From Basidiobolus meristosporus CBS 931.73 (Eukaryota > Basidiobolomycota > Basidiobolomycetes > Basidiobolales > Basidiobolaceae): a stretch of DNA of 48,427 bases. The notes beneath the pieces were generated by a model. That model ran no database searches. It saw only the letters and a program-made list of their open reading frames with translations, and was not told the origin of the DNA. The DNA lies in NCBI GenBank assembly GCA_002104905.1, contig MCFE01000665.1, forward strand, positions 1 through 48,427, given 5' to 3'. Numbering within the stretch: position 1 is the stretch's first letter; every line of letters starts with the position of its first letter. Positions 1 through 9,984 of this stretch are shown here, piece by piece. The translations under genes were made by a program, and so were the position numbers.

Positions 1-363
1 AGATCTATACAAAGCACTTACAGTGCCAGATAGTACCAGTGGACCAAGATAGTGCTATGCATTTTTGTGACATGTTACCAGCCACAGGAGCTAGATTTAG
101 AGTGCCATAGATATTGAGTACCAGATGCATATCTTCAATCCTTTTGTGCACTTACACATCCTGCACAATAATGATATAAAAAAAAAGGTCCAAAAATGAT
201 TCTCTCCAACATGATGGATGAAACACAGGGGCTACTTTACATGATGATGCAGAGCTATGTTTCACACTCTGTGGCCAATTATAGGTTCACTTGGCCCCTC
301 TGGCATATTATGGCATCAGTTGACACTCATGAATTAATGTGGCACTATTCAACAGAACAAGTC
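1..363. mobile_element. Right part of a small TIR transposon (MITE-like)
   Basis: Noncoding, CpG-free DNA. Its right edge at 363 reads GAACAAGTC, which matches in inverted form the terminal GACTTGTTC of the complete element at 8000-8208. The first 130 bases carry several AGTGCCA/AGTACCA-type motifs like the subterminal repeats of that element, and a GGCACTATT motif lies about 20 bases inside the right edge, as in the other copy. The left end is outside the window or unrecognised. It abuts, and probably truncated, the Tnp2 transposase remnant that starts at 364. Nonautonomous nature is inferred from the lack of any coding sequence. Confidence 0.5.
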
Positions 364-1140
364 TAGGGTATTACCCAGATATGCCTGGAGTGTGAACAAT
401 GTTATCCCCCAATGGTGGTGGATTCCTGTCAAGTTGGACACCTTGCAATGGAGGCATTTTCTGATGTGAACACCATCCAGCTGTTAGCACATGCTGGTAC
501 CAGCAAGGTCCCTGGGTCATATGTTGCCAGCCATGTGACAGTTTTCTATTTATTCCATGTACATGGGAAATTGCATCTGGGGATGATTTTGGCAAGAAGT
601 AGTAGTAAATCCTCAGAGCCCCCAATACTGATATTAGTGGAAACATGCCACTTCTCTAGCCACAACATCACATCATTCACCAGTAGATAGAACACTGGGC
701 TCACTTGACTCCATAAAGTATCCTTGGCATTTTTTGCAAGGGTGTTGTCTCATTGCATAATGGATTTTGCTTGGCTTATGCAGGGTACTGTTGTTGGGGA
801 AGATAGGCTCACAATCTATCAGTGAGCCTGCTTCTTCAAAGCTATCACTCTGCATGCCATATTGACAAGGCTGGGGTGAGCCTAAAGGTGTCACACACTC
901 ACCTGACTCAGTTTGCAGATGGGGACAAGTATGGCTAGATGCTATTTTAGAAGTATCAAGTGGCTGGCAAACTATTGTTGGTATAGTAGTAACTGGTGAC
1001 TCATAAAATATGACTTTTGTGGCAAAATGCTTGCCATAATCCCTGTAATACATCCTATGCTAGCTGTGTTCTGCATGGCTAAGAGGCTTGCTACAATAGC
1101 CACATGATCTTTTTTCTCTTACCATATGGTGTTGAATCAA
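364..1140 (-). pseudogene. Tnp2/Transposase_21 N-terminal fragment (copy A)
   Basis: Read on the minus strand, broken frames give a C-x2-C...H zinc-finger-like start (CGYCSKPLSH, around 1110-1080), then a stretch (CQPLDTS, PLGSPQPCQYG) shared with copy B at 3904-4530. A segment follows with ACANSWMVFTSENASIARCP, the Cys-containing region that precedes the catalytic part of Tnp2-like transposases (Transposase_21, CACTA-type elements). The remainder is missing: homology to copy B stops near 380, where the TIR element ending at 363 begins. Frameshifts and stops show it is dead. It retains the N-terminal finger that copy B lacks. The family call rests on the shared segment plus the better-preserved downstream part of copy B. 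Confidence 0.6.
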
Positions 1141-4100
1141 AGTAGTCTTCTGAATGGGGCAAACTACTTGACACTCAACAATGTAATGCAGGTATATCAC
1201 TTTTTTGTCAATACTGATGTGAGTTTATGACAGTGTTTATTTGAGACATATAATAAATACTAGATTTGGCTATCATAGAATTAAAGGAACCTACAGCCTT
1301 GTGAAAGCTGGTGCATGGTGGCTCAGAGCACCAAGAAATATTATTTTGATGATCCCACCAAAAGAGTGTAACAGATTCTAAGTTCTGTGACTAAGAGATA
1401 TTGATAGCATTAGGACACCATGCAAAGACCATCAAGAATCAATTAAACCCCAGATATCATAATAAACTCAGTCAAAATTTTTCATCACAACAATACAAAA
1501 GTGACTTTAGATTGATTCTCTGCCAATTCTCTCACTTTCTGATCCCAGACACTCTATCACCTCAAACATTTGTGTGCATTGATTGGCTATTGCCTCTTTT
1601 TCACACTCTTTGCTACCTGATTCAACAGCTTCTCTTATTTTTCATGCATGCAAATTGAGTTATTTCCATTGAAACTTCAGTTGTACCTCAAATGCCAAAT
1701 GTATAGACCTATACAAGTCCCTATACCCTTTACTAACATCAAGCCCAGCCCCACACTCAGCAAGTAACTACATTAAAATTCACCACTCAATAAGTACATC
1801 TGCTGTGATGCACTGTTTCCACAACTTTGGCAGGAACCCTATGGCTTTATGCCATTGATCAATCACTGGTTCCCCTAAATGCTGGTCTTCAGCCAGTAAT
1901 GCAAGGTCTAGCTCCTCATCTACCAGTCATTGCAACAAGTCATTGCAATATTCAAGTGCACTTTCTTAAGCATTGTTTTTGAAGAAGTGCTGTAACCGCT
2001 TGGTGTGCCTGTTAATGTTCCAAAATCTCACCAAAGGCATTATTATAACCTTTTGAGTTCTTGATGCTACTACTTTGTATGTCAGTGGGATCTCTACTCT
2101 GTCAACAATGGAGGACCTGGAGGCCATGGTAGACAACTTGCCTCTCTCTGCAAACTCATCTACCTCACTGGAGTGTAGCTCAGCTGGCTGTGCTTCCAAC
2201 TCTTGTGAAAGCAGCTGTTTTCTTGTTTGTATTTCTTCTTGGCTGTGGTGGGATTCTGTCTGTTCCAGGCTCACAGCATTAATTGGCAAGAACTGCAGCT
2301 TTTTTCTTATGCCTCCTTGCCTCTGGCTAGGGTTGACTTTTTCCCCTTTACCTTTTCCTTTATTACTGCCAGGGCTTTCACTGCTACTTTTTCTGAGTTT
2401 TTCTGCTACTGAGTACACTTTCTCATTGATAAATGCTGCTTTGATGCATCTGCTTTAGCCTGCTTGTCCCTTGCTGGCTCTCTGCAGAATACCCAACGCT
2501 TCTTTCCCACTTGTTTCAAGCTCTCAGCTCATGCTGTGACAGGCTCCTGAGGTGGTCACTTGGTTTTATCACTGCCAGGTCCGTCACTGCTACTTTGACT
2601 TAGTGCTTCTTCAGAGGAACTATGCTTTTTCCTTGGTTACTGTTGTGCTGGTGCATCTGTGTCTGCCAGCTTTTTCCTTATTAGCACTCTTCCAGCTACT
2701 TGATGCCTCTTTGACACTTGTTTGGAGCTTTTGGCCCTGCTTGTAACAGGCTCTTGTGGAGGCGGCTGGTTTTTAGCCATTACACCCTTGTTCTTCTGCC
2801 TTTGATAGTTACTGTTGAAATATTGGACTATTTGGTATTGTTCAGCAGCTGAAAATTATTTGACATTTCTAGACTAGTCTTGGTCACTGTAGGACTTATT
2901 TGCAGCCGCAACTTTGCCAGTTTCTTCACATCTATGATCCTATGATTATTCCCCTACAGTGAGGATCAAATTAGCACCTTTTACCAAATATTATGTACTA
3001 ACCCTGAAACTGTTACAGAATGCTCCTGAATGTTAAGAAACCCTCTGTACTTAATGTTGCAGCTGTATTACTGCTGCAAAGGTATAAATACTGATCCTCT
3101 TTATAAATAAACAACAGCTCAACTATTATCACTATATCTTGATAAGTTCCTTATATCCAAATCCCTTCTTAAATTGCAACAGGTACTACTATTCATGCAA
3201 TACTGTCTTAGTATACCAATGCTTGCCCAAAAATCATCTGCTTGTTTGAGTCCATGATAATGCTCATGGAGCAAGTCATGTGCATTCTGCTTGGCCTTGA
3301 GTACCTGATGGTCCCATGGTTTACCAGCCTTAAGGTGCAGCCATGCTAAGCTTCTAATGGCCTGTTGAATATTAGCCCACTTTTTGTTGTTGTACTCAAT
3401 GGCTTCACAGATCTTCAATGTCTTTTGATTTTTGAGTTTTGGTATAAGCACTACATTTTCTCCCTCCCATGCTGTGATAGGTTTTCTGTGGGCTTTATCT
3501 TTGGGCACTGTTGTTGTGCTTCAAAGACTGTATGGTGTTTCTGTGCTGTTACATTGAGAAATGGCTCTATTCTTGGATGTGGCATTTAGCTTCTTGAGTT
3601 CCTTCTTTGCAGTAAAAATACTGCTTTCTCTACCTGGGATATTAATTACCCTACACATATTATCTGCAGATTCTATATCTGGACTTGCTTACTTGGCTGA
3701 GAGTGTGAGGGGTCTGCATTATTCCCTTCAGTGGGCACACTGTCCACAGGGCCTTTTTTGGTTGTAGCCCCACTTATGGCACTGAATGTCAAAGAAAGCT
3801 GTTGTCCAGCTGTTCTTCTGCTGCTGTCAGTGGTGGGGTTTGGTTGGTAATCAGATGACTTTGCTTTATTCTTTGGCAGCATATATTCACTAGTCAGAAC
3901 TGTGCCAACAATATCTTGCCAGCCGCTGGATACTTCTATAATGGTATCTAACTGTACTTGTCACCTTGTGCAAACTGAGTCAGGAGAGTTTGTGACACCT
4001 TTAGGCTCACCCCAGCCTTGTCAATATGGCATCCAGAGTAATGGCTCCAAAGAAGCAGGCTCACTGATGGATTGTGAGCCTATTATCCCAACAACAGTAC

Positions 4101-4530
4101 CCTGCATGAGCCTGGCAAAGTCTCATTATGTAGTGAGACAACACCTGCTGAAAAAATGTCAAGGATACTTTATGGAATCAAGTAAGCCCAGTAATCTATG
4201 TATTGGTGAATGATGTGAAATTGTGGCTAGAGAAGTGGTGTGTTTCCACTAATATCAGTACTGGGGGCTTTGAGGATTTGCTACTACTTCTTGCCAAAAT
4301 CATCCTGAGATGCAACTTACCATATACATAGTATAAATGGAAAACCATTATGTGGCTGGCAGCAAATGACCCAGAGACCATCCAGGCTCCAGCATGTGCT
4401 AACAGTTGTATGGCATTCATGTCAGAAAATGCCTCCATTGTAAGGTGTTCAACTTTACAAGAATCCACAACCATTGAGGGAAGATATTGCTCACACTCTG
4501 GTTATATTCTGGGAATATCACATATCAAGA
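380..4530. repeat. Large inverted repeat (arms 380-985 and 3904-4530)
   Basis: The two arms are homologous in opposite orientation over about 600 bp; several stretches of 15-20 bases match exactly and the rest is diverged. Each arm is part of a Tnp2 transposase fragment. The spacer is about 2.9 kb and holds a different transposon-like ORF on the minus strand. A transcript crossing both arms could fold into a long imperfect hairpin. The arrangement could come from two independent insertions or from an inversion; because the arms overlap in content, one simple inversion of a single element does not explain it. Confidence 0.75.
1300..3882 (-). pseudogene. Unrecognised transposon-like ORF, copy 1 (longest)
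   Basis: Minus-strand open segments follow each other from a start near 3882: 3882-3673 (MLPKNKAKSSDYQPN, basic, Ser/Thr-rich), 3508-3119 (KPITAWEGENVVLIPKLKNQ, about 129 residues), a Lys/Ser/Gln-rich stretch 2780-1966 (GPGSNKGKGKGEK), then 1965-1300 with in-frame stops but clear coding character (DQWHKAIGFLPKLWKQC, SGSKECEKEAIANQ). The last part recurs at 11,636-12,115 and 12,190-12,860, so it belongs to a repeated family. I do not recognise the protein. The basic low-complexity segment suggests nucleic-acid binding, which is only an inference. It lies head-to-head with transposase copy B (start about 3904), as in elements with two divergent genes, but that pairing is not proven. Confidence 0.5.
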
Positions 4531-5130
4531 AACTCATGCAGTCCAACAAATATTGTGAAGCTATAAAATACCGCACTCAGTACCAATCAAGAGCAAAGAT
4601 ATCAGATATAGCTGATGGTAAATATTACAGACAGCTAAGAAACAAGGGCTACTTTGAAGGTATGTATAACCATGCCTTTGCCTTGCCGCTTGATGGATTC
4701 TCATTAAACAGTGTTCTACCAGCAAATCCTGCTGACCACTGATTCTCATAAGCCTGAATCTGCCACCTATCTTGCAATACAAGAGCCAAGATCTGATGGT
4801 AGTCTTGCTGGTATCTGGGCCTAAATCTCTGTCCAACCTGGATAGCAATCTGTATCCATTGCTGTATGAATTTGTATGCTTTCCAGCAGGATAACAATAA
4901 ATGGCTTTTATGTAAAAGCACATATTATTATCTGCATTGGAGATACCCCAGCTGTCAGCAAAATAACTGGTTTTTCTGGGCACAATGGACAGAACTGCTG
5001 TCAAATGTGTGGGATCCAGGTGACTTACTCCATAACTCACACACATTATTATTATCCAAACACCAACACTAAGAACATCATCTTTCTACAGAGAGAATGT
5101 ACAGAAGTCAGCATGCAATTGTAGCAATAT
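3904..5130 (+). pseudogene. Tnp2/Transposase_21 transposase remnant (copy B)
   Basis: The plus strand carries recognisable pieces of a CACTA-type Tnp2 transposase in order: CANSCMAFMSENASIVRCS (4390-4450), GISHIKKLMQSNKYCEAIKY then SDIADGKYYRQL (about 4512-4640, the DIxDGxxYxxL block of Transposase_21), HAFALPLDGFSL (near 4670-4710), then after frame breaks GDTPAVSKITGFSGHNGQNC and CQMCGIQ.TYS..HYYYPN (about 4940-5060), matching the family's GDxPAxxKxxGxxGHNGxxxCRxC region. The frame is broken at least after 4742 and again before 4876, so it is not functional. The N-terminal zinc finger of copy A is absent here, replaced at 3904 by the divergent minus-strand ORF. The family assignment is made from motif memory, not a search. 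Confidence 0.7.
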
Positions 5131-6420
5131 TGGCAAGCTATAAGCAATTAACCCAAATATGTAATTAATTGGAAACCAGTAATACTTAAGATAGAGGGTA
5201 TCTGTTGGAGCAAAAGCTTTCCACTGGGAGCAACACACTTGCTTTCAACAATATCTCTATACTGATAACTAAGTTGTACATGGGAGATTACAAGTTAAAT
5301 GAGCTGTTGTAACAAAAAGTATTCAGTTACTTCATACCTCAAAACCAATATTGCACTCATTTCTTTTTTTGCCTTTTGCTATTGTGACACACAAGTGAAT
5401 TTTGAAGCAGTACTTAACAAGTTATGATCATAAGAGTCCAATTATCATATATACTAGGCCTCTATTGCTAGGATTACTATGGTGATTTCAAATGCATGTA
5501 ACTTTCAAACCAGCCAATCAAATCATGTGAAATTTTCACTGATGCTGCACCTATGTCTGATCAGTGCCACTGCAAGATATTAGCTTTGTAACACATGTAT
5601 TGCTTGCGCAATTGCCCAAAAGCTTTGATCCTTCAGAGTTTTCATATATATGACTTCCCCAGCTGAAAAATTATGGAGAGCCTCTCTTTCCAGAATTTCC
5701 ACTCTACAATCACAAATTTAAAGGTTATAAGACTTCCCCTTCATCACTTGCACTGCTGTGTATTCTGACTTTGATTGGTACTACATCAGTAAAGAGACTG
5801 CAAAACTTACAAGAATCCAAACTTAGTTCTACAAGAAAACTACCACTTTTCTGTTGGAAAAGTCCCCTCTAAGAAACCCCTTTACTCTAAAGACACCCCT
5901 TTAGTCACCCCTTTAGTGTAAAGTCTGCTTTAGAGACCACTACAAGAAGCCCCTTTAGACACCCCATTAGAGACTTCTACACCATACCCCTTTAGGTTAA
6001 AGGGGTGCTCAGCAACTCCATATTAGGTAATATTTTTGCAGAAAGGAAAGTGCCTCCCATATAATGAAAAGTTACTGTGAAAGTAAAAACCAATAGTCAA
6101 CAAAAGGTCAGAACACTGCTGTAGAAGTGAGAAACACTGCCTATACTATCTTTTGAGCCTAAGATTGAGGATATTAGTGAAAGTTATATCAACTATTGGT
6201 ACATCAAGCTCACAATAAACTATTTCTGTATTAGCATGCTGGAAGCTGTTGTATATTGTTGATTAGCCTCTACATTGTAGAACAAGCTCTAAACTAATCA
6301 TAATACAACACAACAGAGCCCTTTGAGATACTGGAGAAACTTGAAAGAATTGGCAAGATACTACAGAGTATCTGCTACCCCAAGTATCTCTCTCAGGCTC
6401 CAGCCAACATTCATACACAT
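5131..6420. other. CpG-free repeat-derived DNA without a gene
   Basis: No reading frame of note on either strand. The base composition (almost no CG, rich in TG and CA) is that of the surrounding decayed repeats. The only structured part is the CCCCTTTAG motif cluster at 5870-6010, listed separately. The region is bounded by the end of transposase copy B on the left and the putative gypsy LTR on the right. Confidence 0.5.
5870..6010. repeat. Clustered CCCCTTTAG motif repeats
   Basis: Within about 140 bases the motif CCCCTTTA(G) occurs five times on the plus strand (around 5877, 5896, 5908, 5950 and 5987). Related CTCTAAAG, GTAAAG and CCCCATTAG variants lie between them, and the cluster ends with the inverted form TTAAAGGGG (5998-6005). 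Spacing is irregular (about 12-40 bases), so it is not a simple tandem repeat. Such clusters are typical of subterminal protein-binding repeats of DNA transposons; that role is an inference and no transposon end is identified here. Confidence 0.55.
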
Positions 6421-6796
6421 ATGCAGCAATGTTGCAAGTCTTAGTATAAGAGTGGTAGAGGACTAGGGAGTTTAGCTAGTATTGCATTCACTAAAACTTG
6501 AACTGATTTTTATTGAGGTTCCAGCAGCTCTATTTACATCTTGCCAGATCAATTGCTGACTAAATGTATATCCTAATGTTGGCTGCAGCTGATGACTCAT
6601 TTGATTGCATCATCATCACCCAATAAGATGCTACTTAACATATCTATATCTGTCTGATAAGGATCTGGTGACTCATTTGCTGACTAATGCTACGGATTTG
6701 ATAGATAATACTGATACACAGATAGGCTAAGCATAAAACTGATTGATTTGACTAAAAATTGATCTAACTTGAACACTCAAGTGGTAGATCATAACA
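6420..6796 (-). mobile_element. Probable LTR of the left Ty3/gypsy element
   Basis: On the minus strand the pol remnant is followed by a purine-rich tract (AGTAGGAGAGAA, about 6808-6797), immediately followed by TGTTATGATC starting at 6796. This is the expected polypurine tract and TG start of a 3' LTR. The LTR of the younger gypsy element at 43,756 begins with the similar TGTCATGAT. An AATAAA-like motif lies inside, on the minus strand near 6520. The downstream end could not be fixed, because no second LTR remains (the 5' part of the element is lost at about 9490). The left coordinate is therefore approximate. Confidence 0.4.
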
Positions 6797-6797
6797 T

Positions 6798-9490
6798 TCT
6801 CTCCTACTTAAGTTGAGATGGTTCTCCTGAGTCTCTTTTCTTGTGATAACAATACCTTGATGGTTCAGTATTATCAGCAAGTCTTGCAAGCTTGAGTCTG
6901 TCCCTATGCACTAAGTCTTCCTGGATATTGCCTTGTTTGTCCACTAGTTGGTCAGTCTCAACTGGACATTCAGGTGATCTTGATTGGTGCTGTCCATTGT
7001 GGCTCAAACCTCTTCCAAGTGTTGTTTCTTAGCAATACAAAGTCCCCAACTGTCAATGCTTCTGGTGCTATAGTCTTATCAAATGTCTGCTTCATCTTTT
7101 CTGCACTTTGAGATACTTTGGTCTGTGCCTCTTGATATCTTTGTTTCAGCTGCTGGTGTCTACTTGGCAGACTGAGTTCATCTTTTATGGTGTCTGTAAA
7201 CTTTGGTTGTGTGAGATCTCCTAGAATTCTTAGCTCACATCCATATGTTAAGTAAAATGGCAATTGTTGGGTGGTGCTAGGTACTCTGACTCTGTATGTG
7301 AAGAGTGCTGGTCTATATACTCATCCCATCTACTGATAATCCATTTGCATACTTGGTCAGCATTCTTCCAAGTAGTCCATTAAACCATTCAGTGACTCCA
7401 TTAGCTCTGGGGTGATATGCCAAGGTTTTCAAGTGCATGGTCTGCTGCATTTCCAGGTAAGCTTCCACTGTCTTTGCCATAAAGTTTGCACCTCTATCAG
7501 ATAGATTCTCTACAGGGTATCCAAACTTCATAAGGATCTCATAGTAGATGAAACTTGCAACTTCTTGTTCACTGGCTCTAGGTACAGCTTTAGCAACTGA
7601 CCATTTGGTGACATGGTCAAATGCTCTTAGGATCCAATGGTTGCATTTCCTGGTAGTTGGCTGTCTTCCAATAAAGTCAATTCCCCATCTTTTAAATGAT
7701 CTTACTGGCTCAAAGGGAAAGAGTTTGGCAACTCCTTATGGCTGGCCTTGATTAATTTGGCAGTTTGGGCAGGTTTCACTAGCTTCTCAACATCTTGTTG
7801 CATTCTGGGCCACTATGCTCTGGCTGTTACAAGGCTATAGGCTCCTTGAGCTCCAAGATGTCCATATCCATTATGTAGCTTATGTATTGAATCCAGACAA
7901 GCAACATAAGGGCAGTAGGCAATAGGGCCTCCATCAACAATTTGGTAGAGTGTTTCATCCTGTGCTACAAATTTGCTGGCTTCATTCTGGATTATATTGG
8001 ACTTGTTCCATCATTCCAGCTGATCATAGTGCCCAATAGTGCCATAGCATGCCGGATGGTGCCTGATCATGCCACAGAGTGCCAGATGGTGCCATACAGT
8101 GCCAATTTGGGATCAAAATTGACATGCATATGACCCTAAAATACCAAATTAATAACAAAATATACAGCACTATCTGGCACTATGATCAATGGCACAATGG
8201 AACAAGTCGATTCTTGATATCTTCATCCATCTCATTGGGAATGGCTTAGTCCTCCAAGTACTTTTGTAATAGGCTAGGTCAATCTGATTCATGCACCAAG
8301 TTGTGTTGTGCAACTTGTTCTAATCTTGATAAGGCATCAGCTACCACGTTGTTTTTCCCAGGGTAATAGACAATCTCCAAATCAAGTTGCTGAATGTATT
8401 CACTCCATCAAGTCATTCTTCTAGAGAGTACCTCCAAGTGAATATATACTTGAGGGAGGCATGATCAGTCTTTATAGTGCATTTGACTCCTTCAATAGAG
8501 CATCTCCATATCTTCAAGCAGTGTATTATAGCAAGCATCTCCTTCTCATGCACTGGATAGTTTTGTTCTGCTGAGTTCAGTTTCTTAGATTCAAAGGCAA
8601 CTGGGTAGTCCTTTCCCTCATGTTCTTGGCTCAGCACTCCACCAATTGCATAGTCTGAAGCATCTGTGCACACAGTAAACTCTTTGCTGTAGTCTGGGAT
8701 TCATAAGCTTGGTAGTGTAGCAAGTTCATTCTTGAGCAACTGAAAGGCAGTCTCACAAGCTATGTCCCACTTGTAGGTATTGTTTTTGTTAAGGATATCA
8801 GTTAAAGAGGCTGCAATACTTGTAAAGGACTTGACAAATCTCCAATAATAGGAGACCATTCCAAGGAATGATCTGAGTTCTGCTATGCTATGAGGCTGCT
8901 TCACATTCTTGATAACTTCAACCCTATTAGGGTCTAAGGTTACTCCTGTGCTAGTCACTATGTGTCCCAGATATTCAACATGCTCCTTGAAGAATTCACA
9001 CTTGGGTAGCTTGCCATAAAGCTTGTTCTCTCTTAGCTTCTTCAAGACCTTTTGATGTGTACTAAGTAATCCTCTTCTGTCTTGCTCTATATCAATATAT
9101 CATCTAGGTAGATTATCAGAAACTTGTCTAAGTACTCCTGGAAGACAGTCTGCATCAGGGTCATGAATGTTGCAGGGGCATTGGTGAGGCCAAAACTCAA
9201 GACTAAGTACTTGTTGTGTCCATATCTAGTCCTGAATGCTGACTTAGGGATGTCTTCTGGCTTCACCCTAGTCTGGTTGTATGCAGACATGAGGCCAATC
9301 TTGCTGAATATAGTGGTTCCAGTGAGTTGGTCCAAAAGCTCATCAATCCATGATATGAGGTACTTATTCTTCACAGTAACTGAGTTGAGGGCTCTCTAGT
9401 CAATGCACATCCTAAGTGTTTCATCCTTCTTCTTCACAAAAAGTACTGGTGCTCCCCAAAGTGACTTGCTGGGTCTGGTATATCCTTGGT
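6798..9490 (-). pseudogene. Ty3/gypsy pol remnant (RT-RNase H-integrase)
   Basis: On the minus strand, in order: reverse transcriptase from about 9480 (SLWGAPVLFVKKKD, RALNSVTVKNKYL, FGLTNAPATFMTLMQ, IYLDDILI at about 9100), its thumb region (ECEFFKEHVEYLGHIV, 9000-8950), RNase H (CTDASDYAIGGVLSQ, 8672-8413), integrase zinc finger (7900-7750), integrase core (VENLSDRGANFMAKT, 7520-7470; HPRANGVTEWFNGL) and the C-terminal region (MPFYLTYGCELRILGD; VGDFVLLRN, 7260-6970). Multiple stops and frame breaks inactivate it. The motif A aspartate of RT appears as glycine (FSKIGLMSAYNQ). A 209-bp TIR element is inserted between RNase H and integrase (8000-8208). Gag, protease and the N-terminal RT are missing upstream of about 9490. 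Confidence 0.88.
8000..8208. mobile_element. Complete 209-bp TIR element (MITE) inside gypsy pol
   Basis: The two ends are imperfect inverted repeats of about 33 bases: GACTTGTTCCAT at 8000 against ATGGAACAAGTC ending at 8208, with TGATCATAGTGCC (8020-8034) matching GGCACTATGATCA (8177-8189) inverted. The left half carries a run of irregular AGTGCC/GGTGCC/CATGCC motifs (8027-8102). It has no coding capacity. The insertion splits the gypsy pol remnant, so it is younger than that element. I could not settle a target-site duplication by eye. A related copy ends at 363. Confidence 0.7.
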
Positions 9491-9960
9491 CCCATGACAA
9501 TATCAAAGGCCTCTTTCTTGTAGCAGCATCTTCATTTTCACCTTCCACACTTGGTAGTTAGATCCATCCAACTTTTCAGCCAAGGGAAAAATTCCAGTAA
9601 TAACAGTAGTAGACATTGCAGAGAGTGACAGCTTGGGGCTCATGGCCTGTTGTAAGAGTCTTGGAGATATTGGAAGTGATTGGGAGAACAAGTAGATTAT
9701 GTGGTTTTCACTTAATGATTTAAAGAATGTAAAAGTAGTATTTGTACTTTTACATGGTCCTGGCATAAAAAACACATAAAATAGGTTAAGGAAGGTCCCA
9801 AGAGCATGTGTGCAAGGTTTGGGGCTGTTTGGACAACTTTGAGAATTTTCATGTTCTGGGTACCTGGCATTTTGGTGAAAATATTCAAAGCAAATCCCAA
9901 CAAGGAATTTGGTCAGTATTCTCTAGGATATGAAGGTAATGATCTAACTGACTAAGTTAT
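9491..9960 (-). pseudogene. Copia gag start and leader fragment
   Basis: The minus strand at 9640-9503 encodes the start of a copia-type gag polyprotein (MSTTVITGIFPLAEKLDGSN, then YQVWKVKMKMLLQERG), the LDGSNYxxWKxKMxxxL motif of that family. It breaks with a stop at about 9500, directly where the gypsy RT sequence begins. The roughly 300 bases upstream (to about 9960) look like leader or LTR-derived DNA without a frame. It points in the opposite direction from the copia pol fragment that begins at about 9985, so the two come either from different copies or from a rearranged one. Confidence 0.65.
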
Positions 9961-9984
9961 GTGAAAATTTAGGTGGAAATACCA

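Noticed and set aside
2075-2746. Plus-strand frames rich in Leu, Phe and Cys (2075-2458, 2552-2746) that look like membrane proteins
   Set aside because: They are the complement of the Lys/Ser/Gln-rich minus-strand ORF; the apparent hydrophobicity is an artefact of the opposite strand.
4561-5046. 161-codon minus-strand frame over transposase copy B
   Set aside because: The plus strand carries the recognisable Tnp2 motifs; this is its antisense shadow.
6804-9500. An intact retrotransposon in the left cluster
   Set aside because: Many stops, a lost motif A aspartate, a MITE insertion and a missing 5' half show that it is dead.
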